DNA from: Streptomyces xylophagus
Lineage (GTDB): Bacteria > Actinomycetota > Actinomycetes > Streptomycetales > Streptomycetaceae
Assembly (NCBI RefSeq): GCF_000716435.1
Contig: NZ_JNWO01000007.1
Location: forward strand, 496,001-560,000
Direction of reading: 5' to 3'
DNA: 64,000 nucleotides
Shown here: positions 8,774 through 18,981 of the stretch, one piece after another
Position numbering within the stretch: the stretch's first letter is position 1
Layout of the letters: the number at the start of each line of letters is the position of its first letter
The notes under the pieces: model-generated
What the model saw: only the letters and a program-made list of their open reading frames with translations
Databases searched by the model: none
What the model was told of the DNA's origin: nothing
Program-made: the position numbers and the translations under genes

Positions 8774-9715
8774 TCAGGACGTCCCTTCCGAAGACGTGGA
8801 CACCGGAGCCTTCTCGGGAGACGCGGTCACTGTGGCCTTGAGGTCCTTCTCCTCGGGGAGCTCCTCGACGTCGACGCCTCGGACCTGGGACAACTCGTGC
8901 TTGAGCGCGGCGAGTTCGGTGCCGCCGGCCATGTGGTTGGTCAGCTCTTCGAGGGTGATCTCGCTGCGCTCGGCCGACAGTTCCATGGTGCCCAGGCGCA
9001 GGACGCTGAAGTGGTCGCCGACCATGTAGGCGTGGTGGGGGTTGTGGGTGATGAAGATGACCCCGAGACCGCGTTCGCGGGCCGCGGCCACGTACTTGAG
9101 GACCACGCCGGACTGCTTGACGCCCAGGGCGGCGGTGGGCTCGTCCAGGATGAGGACGCGGGCGCCGAAGTAGACGGCGCGGGCGATGGCCACGCACTGG
9201 CGCTGGCCGCCGGAGAGGGTGCCGATGGGCTGGTCCAGGTTGTCCAGGACGATGCCCATGTTGCGCAGTTCCTCGTCCGCGGTCTTCTTCATCCGCTCGA
9301 TGTCGAGACGGCGCACGGGCCAGGGGCCCTTCGTCATCTCCGAGCCGAGGAAGAAGTTGCGCCACACCGGCATCAACGGCACAACAGCCAGGTCCTGGTA
9401 GACCGTCGCGATGCCCTTGTCGAGTGCCTGGCGCGGGGTGGTGAAGTGCACGGGCTCGCCGTCGACGAGGAACTCGCCCTCGGTGTGCTGGTGCAGCCCG
9501 GAGATGATTTTGATCAGGGTCGACTTGCCCGCGCCGTTGTCGCCGAGGACGCAGGTGACCTGGCCGGGGCGGACGGCGAGGTCGACGCCGTGCAGGGCGC
9601 GGACATTGCCGTAGGACTTGCCGGTGTTGCGCAGTTGGACGATCGGCGCGTCCGCGTCCTGGGGCGCGCTGTCCGTGAGGATGGCGCCGTGAGTGCCGGA
9701 TTCGTTGCTTGCCAT
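8774..9715 (-). CDS. ABC transporter ATP-binding protein (inositol/sugar importer)
   Basis: A 313-residue ATPase with one nucleotide-binding domain: Walker [11 protein letters not shown]-loop YQDLAVV, signature LSGGQRQ, Walker [12 protein letters not shown] and the switch histidine in [10 protein letters not shown]. Single-domain ATPases of this length pair with RbsC-like permeases in a subset of actinobacterial sugar importers, whereas RbsA has two domains. A charged C-terminal tail of about 50 residues ([13 protein letters not shown]) follows the domain. The start has GGAGGTGA five bases upstream. It belongs to the minus-strand operon with the permease (5 bases away) and binding protein. 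Confidence 0.92.
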   Translation of the reverse strand: MASNESGTHGAILTDSAPQDADAPIVQLRNTGKSYGNVRALHGVDLAVRPGQVTCVLGDNGAGKSTLIKIISGLHQHTEGEFLVDGEPVHFTTPRQALDKGIATVYQDLAVVPLMPVWRNFFLGSEMTKGPWPVRRLDIERMKKTADEELRNMGIVLDNLDQPIGTLSGGQRQCVAIARAVYFGARVLILDEPTAALGVKQSGVVLKYVAAARERGLGVIFITHNPHHAYMVGDHFSVLRLGTMELSAERSEITLEELTNHMAGGTELAALKHELSQVRGVDVEELPEEKDLKATVTASPEKAPVSTSSEGTS

Positions 9716-9720
9716 GAAGG

Positions 9721-10656
9721 TCACCTCCGGGTCGCGGTGCGCTGGACCCACAGATTGATGAGGACGGCGCCGAGCAGCATCACGCCGAGGAACGCCTTGA
9801 ACCAGTCGGGGTTCCAGCCGGCGTAGACGATGCCCTGCTGCACCATGCCGAACATGAACGCGCCGAACCAGGCACCGAAACCGACCAGCATGAACAGGGA
9901 GATCTTCGTGAACGCGACGGGCACGCCGACGGCCCGCGCGGAGTCCTTGTTCCCACCGACCGCGAAGATCCAGTTGCCGTACTTCGTCCGCAGGAGCACC
10001 CAGGTGGCGATCGCCGCGAACACCAGCCAGTAGATGATCGTGATCTTCACGTTGACGCCGCCGACGTCGAAGGACGTCGCAAAGACCTTCTTGGCCTGGC
10101 CGAAGCCGTCCATGTTGCTGATGTCGTCGGTCGCCACGTTGCCGGTGACCAGCTTCGTCACCGCGAGGTTGACGCCCTGCAGGATCAGGAAGCTGCCCAG
10201 GGTGACCAGGAAGCTCGGCAGCCCGGTCTTGACGACCATCCAGCCGTTGAGGAAGCCGATCCCCAGCGACACGAGCAGCGCGACGAACACACCGACCCAC
10301 ACGTTCATGGTCAGTTGGTAGCTGAGCATGCTCGCGGTCAGCGCCGAGGTGATGACGGCGACGCCGGCGGAGAGGTCGAACTCCCCGCCGATCATCAGCA
10401 GGGCGACCGGCAGCGCCATGATGCCGATCGTGGACGAGCTGTAGAGGATGTTCGCCATCGAGGCGCCGTCCCGCACCGGCGGAGCGGCGATCAGGAAGAA
10501 CACGTACACCGCGGCCGCGCCGAGGAAGACACCGACCTCGGGCCGGGCCAACAGCCGTATCGCCAGGGGCCGTTCAGAGGTCCGGCCGTCGGTTTCCTTC
10601 GGGCCGGAGGCCGGCGGTGTGGACACCGCCGGCTCGGCGTGCTGGGTCATGCTCAT
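9721..10656 (-). CDS. ABC transporter permease, RbsC/IolT-like, with apparent internal deletion
   Basis: A 311-residue polytopic permease (BPD_transp_2 family). N-terminal polar region, then [32 protein letters not shown], the hallmark of ribose/inositol-type permeases. Near the C-terminus [13 protein letters not shown] runs straight into [21 protein letters not shown]. Relatives have about 45 more residues between these points, including a membrane helix and the conserved AAVIGGxxLxGG stretch, so this looks like an in-frame deletion. If real, transport is probably impaired. The start codon ATG at 10656 shares its A with the binding-protein stop (TGATG); a GTG three bases earlier is an alternative. 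Confidence 0.85.
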   Translation of the reverse strand: MSMTQHAEPAVSTPPASGPKETDGRTSERPLAIRLLARPEVGVFLGAAAVYVFFLIAAPPVRDGASMANILYSSSTIGIMALPVALLMIGGEFDLSAGVAVITSALTASMLSYQLTMNVWVGVFVALLVSLGIGFLNGWMVVKTGLPSFLVTLGSFLILQGVNLAVTKLVTGNVATDDISNMDGFGQAKKVFATSFDVGGVNVKITIIYWLVFAAIATWVLLRTKYGNWIFAVGGNKDSARAVGVPVAFTKISLFMLVGFGAWFGAFMFGMVQQGIVYAGWNPDWFKAFLGVMLLGAVLINLWVQRTATRR

Positions 10657-11675
10657 CACCGGGTTCCGTTGGCTGCGTACTTGGCGACGGCTGCGACGTT
10701 GGTCTTGTCGACGAAGGCCGGGCCGGTCAGTACGGGCTGCTCACCGCCACCGCTGTAGTTGCCGTTGTTCTTGTACAGCCACAGCGAGTCGATCGCCAAG
10801 TAGCCCTGGAGGTACGGCTGCTGGTCGACGGCGAACTGAATGGTGCCCTTGCTGATCGCGGTCGTGAGGTCCTTGTTGAGGTCGAAGGTGGCGATCTTCG
10901 CCTTGCTGCCCGCGTCGGACACCGACTGCACGGCCGTCAGCGCGAACGGGGCGCCGAGGGTGACCACGTAGTCGATGGCCTTGTCCTGGGTGAGCTTGGC
11001 GGTGATCGTCGACTTCACGGACGGCATGTCGGTGCCGTTGACGTTCAGTGTCTCGACACTGCCGCTGAACGTCTTCTTCACGCCGTCGCAGCGCTGGGTC
11101 AGGCCGATGTTGCCCTGCTCCTGGATGACACAGACGGCCTTCTTGGCGCCGATCGAGTTCAGCTTGTTGCCGAGCGCCTCGCCGGCCACCGTCTCGTCCT
11201 GGCCGAAGAACTCCAGCAGTCCGAGCTTCTTCCAGTCGCTGAGACCGGAGTTGAGGCCCACGACCGGTATGTTCGCGGACTTCGCCTTGCCGATGACGTC
11301 CTTCAGGGCGTCGGGCTTGGCGAGGGTGACCGCGATGCCGTCGACCTTCTGGTCGATCGCGTTCTGCACCAGGTTCGACTGGTTGCCCGCGTTCGGGTCG
11401 GCCGAGTAGATGAGCTTGATGTTGTCCTTGTCGGCGGCGGCCTGGGCGCCCTTGCGGACGATGTCCCAGAACGTGTCGCCCGGCGCCTGGTGCGTGACAA
11501 GGGCGACCGTCATGCGCGGAGTGCTGGCCTTGCCCGCGGAGGCGCCGGAGGAGTCCTCCGTGGACTTCTTGCCGCCCGAGCTGCTGGAGCAGCCGGCGAG
11601 GGTCAGTGCCGCTGCCGCGGCCACCGCCACGAAGGGGGCCATTCTGCGCGAACGGGAGTGGGAAGAACGGTCCAT
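10656..11675 (-). CDS. Sugar ABC transporter substrate-binding lipoprotein
   Basis: A 339-residue periplasmic-binding-protein type 1 (RbsB-like) lipoprotein. Signal peptide of 28 residues with LAGC lipobox, Cys29 lipidated, then a Ser/Gly/Lys-rich linker. Ligand-domain features include FWDIVRKGAQAAADKDN, DPNAGNQSNLVQNAIDQKVDGIAVTLAKPDAL and the hinge strand PVVGLNSG. First gene of the minus-strand operon; AGGAAAG precedes the ATG. Neighbouring inositol catabolic genes suggest myo-inositol or a related polyol as ligand. Confidence 0.92.
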   Translation of the reverse strand: MDRSSHSRSRRMAPFVAVAAAAALTLAGCSSSSGGKKSTEDSSGASAGKASTPRMTVALVTHQAPGDTFWDIVRKGAQAAADKDNIKLIYSADPNAGNQSNLVQNAIDQKVDGIAVTLAKPDALKDVIGKAKSANIPVVGLNSGLSDWKKLGLLEFFGQDETVAGEALGNKLNSIGAKKAVCVIQEQGNIGLTQRCDGVKKTFSGSVETLNVNGTDMPSVKSTITAKLTQDKAIDYVVTLGAPFALTAVQSVSDAGSKAKIATFDLNKDLTTAISKGTIQFAVDQQPYLQGYLAIDSLWLYKNNGNYSGGGEQPVLTGPAFVDKTNVAAVAKYAANGTR

Positions 11676-11965
11676 CTTTCCTGCACCTCACTGTGCTTCA
11701 GGGGAAAGGGAGCAATGATCGCAGAGATCCGGGCTCGGGGCCTGTCGGGCCCCGGGCCGTCTGGCGCGAAACACGGCTGTTGCGTTGGGACGGAATCAAA
11801 TCCCCGGTCGCGTCCGCTGTCAATACTTTGTTAAGACATCATTTCACAAGCAGGTCCGAATGTAAGTACAAACTATTGACAGGCGACCCCTCCGAGACCT
11901 ACACCTGGGAGGCGGCAGGCCCTCGGGACCCGCCCGCCCCCCAGCAGCTCAGAGGAGTGTCGCGC
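11676..11965. promoter_or_regulatory. Divergent promoter region of the inositol operons with inverted TTGACA elements
   Basis: A 290-bp region between the divergent binding-protein and iolC genes, the least GC-rich DNA in the area. A perfect 9-bp inverted repeat, CTGTCAATA (11817-11825) and TATTGACAG (11874-11882), presents a TTGACA -35 on each strand pointing outwards. The plus-strand hexamer (11876-11881) is followed after 18 bases by TACACC (11900-11905); the minus-strand one is followed by TTTGAT at a 17-base spacing. The 48 bases between contain AT-rich TTGTTAAGACATCATTTCACAA, which could bind a regulator. The GntR gene at 18196 is the obvious candidate. Confidence 0.6.
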
Positions 11966-12934
11966 ATGGCCGAGTCAGCCCAGTCCTTCGATCTGATCAC
12001 CATGGGCCGTATCGGGGTGGATCTCTACCCGCTGCAGTCTGGCGTACCGCTGGCCCGTGTGGAGACGTTCGGCAAGTTCCTCGGGGGTTCCGCGAGCAAT
12101 GTGGCCGTCGCGGCCGCCCGGCTCGGCCGTACGACCGCAGTGATCACCCGCACCGGCGACGACCCCTTCGGAACCTACTTGCACGAGGCGCTCAAGGACT
12201 TCGGCGTGGACGACCGCTGGGTGACGCCCGTCGCGGACTACCCGACCCCGGTCACGTTCTGCGAGATCTTCCCGCCGGACGACTTCCCGCTGTACTTCTA
12301 CCGGCAGCCCAAGGCGCCGGACCTGGAGATCCACACCGACGAGCTGGACTACTTCGCGATCCGCCAGGCCCGCGTCTTCTGGATCACCGGCACCGGTCTG
12401 AGCGAGGAGCCGAGCCGCTCCGCCACGCTCGCCGCCCTCAAGGCGCGCGACAAGGCGGGCACCACGGTCTTCGACCTGGACTGGCGCCCCATGTTCTGGA
12501 AGGACCCCGAGGAGGCCCGCCCGTACTACGCGGAGGCCCTGCGGCACGCGACGGTCGCGGTCGGCAACCTCGACGAGTGCGAGATCGCCACCGGCGTCCG
12601 CGAGCCGCGCGCCTGCGCCCAGGCCCTGCTGGACGCGGGCGTGGAGCTGGCCGTGGTCAAGCAGGGCCCGAAGGGCGTCCTGGCCGTGCACCGCGACGGC
12701 ACGACCGCCGAGGTGGAGCCGGTCCCGGTCGAGGTGCTCAACGGCCTCGGCGCGGGCGACGCCTTCGGCGGCTCGCTGTGCCACGGGCTGCTGTCCGGCT
12801 GGGACTTGGAACGGTCCATGCGGTTCGCCAACGCGGCCGGCGCCCTCGTCGCCTCCCGACTCGCCTGCTCCACCGCGATGCCCACCGAGTCCGAGGTCGA
12901 GGACCTCCTCGCCGGCGCACGCGTGGGCGGCTGA
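11966..12934 (+). CDS. iolC: 5-dehydro-2-deoxygluconokinase (PfkB family)
   Basis: A 322-residue PfkB kinase. Signature 1 is GGSASNVAVAAARLG (40-54), and signature 2 is NGLGAGDAFGG (259-269) with catalytic Asp265. It phosphorylates 5-dehydro-2-deoxy-D-gluconate at O-6 in the inositol pathway. Assignment to IolC and not another PfkB kinase rests on PLYFYRQPKAPDLEI, FDLDWRPMFW, and on iolB, iolD and mmsA following directly. GAGGAG sits eight bases before the ATG. First gene of the plus-strand inositol operon. Confidence 0.93.
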   Translation: MAESAQSFDLITMGRIGVDLYPLQSGVPLARVETFGKFLGGSASNVAVAAARLGRTTAVITRTGDDPFGTYLHEALKDFGVDDRWVTPVADYPTPVTFCEIFPPDDFPLYFYRQPKAPDLEIHTDELDYFAIRQARVFWITGTGLSEEPSRSATLAALKARDKAGTTVFDLDWRPMFWKDPEEARPYYAEALRHATVAVGNLDECEIATGVREPRACAQALLDAGVELAVVKQGPKGVLAVHRDGTTAEVEPVPVEVLNGLGAGDAFGGSLCHGLLSGWDLERSMRFANAAGALVASRLACSTAMPTESEVEDLLAGARVGG

Positions 12935-12973
12935 CCCCGTGACCGCCCGAGTCTTCCCCGAACGGAGCTTCTC

Positions 12974-13852
12974 TTGAGCATCAGCATCCCCGACCTGGTC
13001 ACGGTCAGAGCCCGGCATCCGGAGGCCATAGCCGAGGCGGCCGCCCGCCGGGTCCGCCGCCCGCTCCTGGGCGACAGCGGCCGCCTGATGATCGTGGCCG
13101 CCGACCACCCGGCGCGCGGCGCCCTGGGCGTCGGCGACCGCCGTACGGCCATGGCGAACCGCGCCGACCTGCTGGAACGCCTGTGCGTCGCGCTGTCCCG
13201 GCCGGGTGTCGACGGGGTGCTCGCCACCGCCGACATACTCGAGGACCTGCTCCTGCTCGGGGTCCTGGACGGCAAGGTCGTGATGGGCTCGATGAACCGC
13301 GGCGGCCTGTCCGGCGCCGCCTTCGAGATGGACGACCGCTTCACCGGCCACCGCGCCGAGGACATCGAACGCCTCCGCTTCGACGCGGGCAAGCTGCTGC
13401 TCCGCATCGACTACGCCGACCCCGGCTCGCTGACCACTCTGGAGTCGACGGCCCGCGCCATCGACGACATGGCGGCGCGCCAACTCCCCCTGTTCGTCGA
13501 GCCGTTCATCTCCCGCCGGGTCGACGGCAAGGTCCGCAACGACCTGTCCGCCGAGGCCGTGACCCGCTCGATCGCCATCTCCTCGGGCCTGGGCGGCACT
13601 TCGGCCTACACCTGGCTGAAACTGCCCGTCACCGACGACCCGGACGACATGGCCGAGGTCCTGGAGACCTCGACGCTGCCGGCCGTCCTGCTCGGCGGCG
13701 AGGTCGGGGACGACCAGGAGGGCGCCTACGAGAAGTGGCGCAAGGCACTGAGCCTGCCCACCGTCCAGGGCCTGGTCGTGGGCCGCTCCCTGCTGTACCC
13801 CGCCGATGGTGGCGTGGAGACGGCGGTGGACACCGCTGTAGGCCTGTTGTGA
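12974..13852 (+). CDS. Cgl0159-type (beta/alpha)8 protein, candidate DKGP aldolase
   Basis: A 292-residue TIM-barrel protein (MIVAADHPARGALGVGDR; LLLRIDYADPGS; LFVEPFISRR; TSAYTWLKLPV; LLGGEVGD) matching the class-I-aldolase-like family found in actinobacterial iol clusters. Lys in TWLKLPV is placed where DeoC/LacD-type aldolases have the Schiff-base lysine. The cluster has no IolJ, so this protein probably cleaves 2-deoxy-5-keto-D-gluconate 6-phosphate to DHAP and malonate semialdehyde; this is inference. TTG start, with CGGAG at a good distance. Confidence 0.8.
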   Translation: MSISIPDLVTVRARHPEAIAEAAARRVRRPLLGDSGRLMIVAADHPARGALGVGDRRTAMANRADLLERLCVALSRPGVDGVLATADILEDLLLLGVLDGKVVMGSMNRGGLSGAAFEMDDRFTGHRAEDIERLRFDAGKLLLRIDYADPGSLTTLESTARAIDDMAARQLPLFVEPFISRRVDGKVRNDLSAEAVTRSIAISSGLGGTSAYTWLKLPVTDDPDDMAEVLETSTLPAVLLGGEVGDDQEGAYEKWRKALSLPTVQGLVVGRSLLYPADGGVETAVDTAVGLL

Positions 13853-13866
13853 ACCGGAGGCACACG

Positions 13867-14763
13867 ATGACGAGCGCGTATCACCTTCCCGCCGGAAAGG
13901 CCCTGGGCGGCCCCTACGTCGTGGACGTCACCCCCGAGTCGGCCGCGTGGGGCTACTCCAGCCTGCGGGTCCTGGAACTCCCGCCCGGCGGCGCCCACAC
14001 CTTCGACACCGACGACAGCGAGTGGATCGTCGTCCCGCTCGCCGGCGCCTGCACGGTCTCCGCCGCCGACGACTTCGGCCACGACACCTTCGAACTCCAG
14101 GGCCGCGAGAGCGTGTTCACCGCCGTGAGCGACTTCGCATACGTCCCACGGGATTCCCGTACGACGATCTCGTCGGCCGGCGGCGGTCGCTTCGCGCTGA
14201 CCGGCGCCCGCTGCACCCGCCGACTGCCCGCCCGCTACGGCCCGGCCTCCTCGGTGCCGGTGGAGCTGCGCGGCACCGGCAACAGCAGCCGCCAGGTCAA
14301 CAACTTCGGCGCGGCCGGCGTCTTCGAGTGCGACAAGCTCATCGCCGTCGAGGTGATCACGCCCGGCGGGAACTGGTCCTCCTTCCCGCCGCACAAGCAC
14401 GACGAGCACCGGCCCGGCGAGGAGTCCGTCCTCGAAGAGGTCTACTACTTCGAGTTCGCCGACCACGAGGGCACCCCCGGACTCGGCTACCAGCGCGTCT
14501 CCCCGTCCGGACAGGGCCGTAACACCGACGTCCTGGCCGAAGTCCGGGGCGGAGACGTCGTGTTGATCCCCGACGGCTGGCACGGGCCCTCGATGGCGGT
14601 GCCCGGTCACCACATGTACTACCTCAACGTCATGGCGGGTCCCGAGGACGACCGCTCCTGGCTGATCTGCGACCACCCCGATCACGCCTGGGTCCGCGGC
14701 ACCTGGCCCGAGCAGCCCGTCGACCCCCGCCTCCCCCTCTACACGGCACCGGAGAAGTCCTGA
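13867..14763 (+). CDS. iolB: 5-deoxy-glucuronate isomerase
   Basis: A 298-residue bicupin. The C-terminal cupin has the metal site PPHKHDEHRPGEESVLEEVYYFE with His176, His178 and Glu190/191, plus His239 in DGWHGP, typical of IolB. It interconverts 5-deoxy-D-glucuronate and 5-dehydro-2-deoxy-D-gluconate. The start is 14 bases after the preceding stop with GGAGG just upstream; its own stop overlaps the ATG of iolD (TGATG). Confidence 0.95.
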   Translation: MTSAYHLPAGKALGGPYVVDVTPESAAWGYSSLRVLELPPGGAHTFDTDDSEWIVVPLAGACTVSAADDFGHDTFELQGRESVFTAVSDFAYVPRDSRTTISSAGGGRFALTGARCTRRLPARYGPASSVPVELRGTGNSSRQVNNFGAAGVFECDKLIAVEVITPGGNWSSFPPHKHDEHRPGEESVLEEVYYFEFADHEGTPGLGYQRVSPSGQGRNTDVLAEVRGGDVVLIPDGWHGPSMAVPGHHMYYLNVMAGPEDDRSWLICDHPDHAWVRGTWPEQPVDPRLPLYTAPEKS

Positions 14764-16640
14764 TGAGCACCCCCACCCGCCGCCTGACCGTCGCCCAGGC
14801 CCTGGTGCAGTTCCTGTCGGCCCAGTACACCGAGCGCGACGGCGTACGGCACCGGCTGATCGCCGGCACCTGGGGCATCTTCGGCCACGGCAATGTCGCG
14901 GGCCTCGGCCAGGCGCTCCTGGAGGCCGGCGAGGACACGATGCCGTTCCACCAGGGCCGCAACGAACAGGCCATGGTGCACGCGGCAGTTGGCTACGCCC
15001 GCCAGCTCGACCGGCTCTCCGCGCAGGCGGTCACGACGTCGATCGGGCCGGGCGCCACCAACCTCGTCACGGGCGCCGCCCTGGCCACCATCAACCGGCT
15101 GCCGGTCCTTCTCCTCCCCGGCGACTACTTCGCGACCCGCGCCGCCGACCCGCTGCTCCAGCAGCTGGAGCACCCGGTCGAGGCCGACCTCTCGGTCAAC
15201 GACACACTGCGCCCGGTCTCCCGCTACTTCGACCGGATCTCCCGCCCCGAGGCGCTGATCCCGGCCGCGCTGAACGCGATGCGGGTCCTCGCCGACCCGG
15301 TGGAGACGGGCGCGGTAACTCTCGCTCTGCCGCAGGACGTTCAGGCCGAGGCGTACGACTGGCCGGAGGAGTTCTTCGCCGACCGCGTGTGGCACGTACG
15401 GCGTCCGGCGCCGGACGTCTTCGAGCTGGCGGAGGCCGTCGAGGCGATCCGGTCCGCCGAGCGCCCGGTGATCGTCGCGGGCGGCGGTATCCACCACAGC
15501 CAGGCCGAGGACGCGCTGAAGGCCCTGGTGGACGCCACCGGCATCCCTGTCGCCTCCACCCAGGCCGGCAAGGGCTCGCTGCGCTACGACCACCCGGCCG
15601 ACCTGGGCGGCATCGGCCACACCGGCACGGCGGTCAGCGACGACATCGCGCGCACCACGGACCTGGTGATCGGCGTCGGCACCCGGTACACGGACTTCAC
15701 GACGGCCTCCAACACCCTGTTCCAGAACCCGGCCGTCCGCTTCGTGAACCTCAACATCACCGCGTTCGACGCCCACAAGCTGGCCGCCCGCACCCTGGTG
15801 TGCGACGCGCGGGCGGGGCTCACCGCGTTGACGGAGGCACTCGCCGGTCACCGTGTGAACTCGGTTTACGAGGCCGAGTACCGCGCGGGCAAGGAGCGGT
15901 GGGAGCAGGTTGTTGACACCGCGTTCACCGCCCCCGACGAGAACGCCGTACCGACCCAAACCCAACTCCTCGGCGCCCTCGACGCGGTCGTCGGCGACGA
16001 CGACGTGGTGATCAACGCGGCCGGTTCGCTCCCCGGCGACCTGCACAAGCTCTGGCGGGCCCGCAGCCCCCGCCAGTACCACCTCGAATACGGCTACTCC
16101 TGCATGGGCTACGAGATCCCGGCCGGCATCGGCGTCCAGCAGGCCGCCCCCGACACGCCCGTGTGGTCGCTGGTCGGCGACGGCACCTACCTGATGATGC
16201 CGACGGAGATCGTCACGGCGGTCCAGGAGGGCCTGCCCATCAACCTGGTCCTGATCCAGAACCACGGCTACGCCTCCATCGGCGGCCTCTCCGAGTCCGT
16301 AGGCGGCGAGCGCTTCGGCACGGCCTACCGCTACCGAGCGGCCGACGGCACCTTCTCCGGCGCCCCGCTCCCGGTCGACCTCGCCGCCAACGCGGCCAGC
16401 CTCGGCATGGACGTCCTGCGCGCCAAGACGGTCCGCGAACTGCGGGAGGCACTGGCCACGGCCCGCGCCTCCGACCGGCCGACCTGCGTCTACGTCGAGA
16501 CCGACACCGCCACCCCGACCGCTCCCCCGGCCGAGGCCTGGTGGGACGTGCCGGTCGCCGAGACCGCCTCGCGCGAGTCGGCCGTACAGGCCCGCGAGGA
16601 GTACGACCGCCAGGTCGCCGACCGTCGTCGCCACCTCTGA
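14763..16640 (+). CDS. iolD: 3D-(3,5/4)-trihydroxycyclohexane-1,2-dione hydrolase, ThDP-dependent
   Basis: A 625-residue thiamine-diphosphate enzyme with the three acetolactate-synthase-like domains. Catalytic Glu68 is in RNEQAM; the ThDP/Mg site begins at GDG (472-474) and ends about 27 residues later in LVLIQNHG. The stretch GYSCMGYEIPAGIGVQ is characteristic of IolD. It opens the ring of trihydroxycyclohexane-dione to 5-deoxy-glucuronate. The start overlaps the iolB stop, implying coupling. Length matches the family. Confidence 0.95.
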   Translation: MSTPTRRLTVAQALVQFLSAQYTERDGVRHRLIAGTWGIFGHGNVAGLGQALLEAGEDTMPFHQGRNEQAMVHAAVGYARQLDRLSAQAVTTSIGPGATNLVTGAALATINRLPVLLLPGDYFATRAADPLLQQLEHPVEADLSVNDTLRPVSRYFDRISRPEALIPAALNAMRVLADPVETGAVTLALPQDVQAEAYDWPEEFFADRVWHVRRPAPDVFELAEAVEAIRSAERPVIVAGGGIHHSQAEDALKALVDATGIPVASTQAGKGSLRYDHPADLGGIGHTGTAVSDDIARTTDLVIGVGTRYTDFTTASNTLFQNPAVRFVNLNITAFDAHKLAARTLVCDARAGLTALTEALAGHRVNSVYEAEYRAGKERWEQVVDTAFTAPDENAVPTQTQLLGALDAVVGDDDVVINAAGSLPGDLHKLWRARSPRQYHLEYGYSCMGYEIPAGIGVQQAAPDTPVWSLVGDGTYLMMPTEIVTAVQEGLPINLVLIQNHGYASIGGLSESVGGERFGTAYRYRAADGTFSGAPLPVDLAANAASLGMDVLRAKTVRELREALATARASDRPTCVYVETDTATPTAPPAEAWWDVPVAETASRESAVQAREEYDRQVADRRRHL

Positions 16641-16669
16641 ACCCCCCTCCCCCGAAAGGCACTTGCACC

Positions 16670-18163
<1,494 letters not shown>

Positions 18164-18195
18164 CAAACCGTCACGATCCGTGAGGAGGTGCCCCT

Positions 18196-18981
18196 GTGGC
18201 GAAGACCGGTGACTACGCGCGTGCCGCGACCGGGTCCCCGCTCGATGCCCTGCATTTCGCCCTGGACCGCAACAGTCCGGTGCCGCTGTACTACCAGCTC
18301 GCGCAACAGCTGGAGGCGGCGATCGAGCACGGGACCCTCGCGCCGGGCAACCTCCTGGGCAACGAGATCGACCTGTCCGTACGCCTCGGCCTGTCCCGCC
18401 CCACCGTCCGCCAGGCCATCCAATCCCTTGTGGACAAAGGGCTGTTGGTCCGGCGGCGCGGGGTCGGCACTCAGGTGGTGCACAGCCAGGTCAAGAGACC
18501 GCTGGAACTCAGCAGCCTCTACGACGACCTGGAGTCGGCAGGGCAGGGGCCGACCACGCAGGTGCTGCGCAACGAGGGCGTGCCCGCGACTGCGGATGTC
18601 GCGGCCGCCCTCGGTGTCCCGGAGGGCAGCGAGGTCACGCTCCTGGAGCGGCTGCGCTCCACGCACGGCCAGCCGGTGGCGTTCCTCTGCAACTACCTCC
18701 CGGCGGGCCTGCTCCCCCTCGACACCGCCCGCCTGGAGTCGACGGGCCTGTACCGGATGCTGCGCACCGCCGGCATCACCCTGCACAGCGCCCACCAGAC
18801 GATAGGCGCCCGCTCGGCCACCCCCGAGGAGGCCACCCGCCTCGACGAGAAGGAGGGCGCGGCACTGCTCACGATGCAGCGCACGGCCTACGACGACACG
18901 GGCCGGCCGGTCGAGTACGGGACGCACATCTACCGGGCGTCCCGGTACGCGTTCGACTTCCAGCTGCTGGTCAGGCCCTGA
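18196..18981 (+). CDS. GntR-family regulator with UTRA domain, probable inositol regulator
   Basis: A 261-residue regulator: winged helix at about 28-95 (PLYYQLAQQLEAAIEHG; GLSRPTVRQAIQSLVDKGLL) and a UTRA ligand domain from about 115 (LERLRSTHGQPVAFLCNYLP; YRASRYAFDFQLLV). HutC/FarR subfamily. GTG start with GGAGG eight bases upstream. As the last gene of the plus-strand inositol operon, it most likely senses an inositol-derived effector and controls the divergent promoters at 11676-11965. Its 3' end overlaps the convergent reductase gene by 11 bases. Confidence 0.88.
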   Translation: MAKTGDYARAATGSPLDALHFALDRNSPVPLYYQLAQQLEAAIEHGTLAPGNLLGNEIDLSVRLGLSRPTVRQAIQSLVDKGLLVRRRGVGTQVVHSQVKRPLELSSLYDDLESAGQGPTTQVLRNEGVPATADVAAALGVPEGSEVTLLERLRSTHGQPVAFLCNYLPAGLLPLDTARLESTGLYRMLRTAGITLHSAHQTIGARSATPEEATRLDEKEGAALLTMQRTAYDDTGRPVEYGTHIYRASRYAFDFQLLVRP

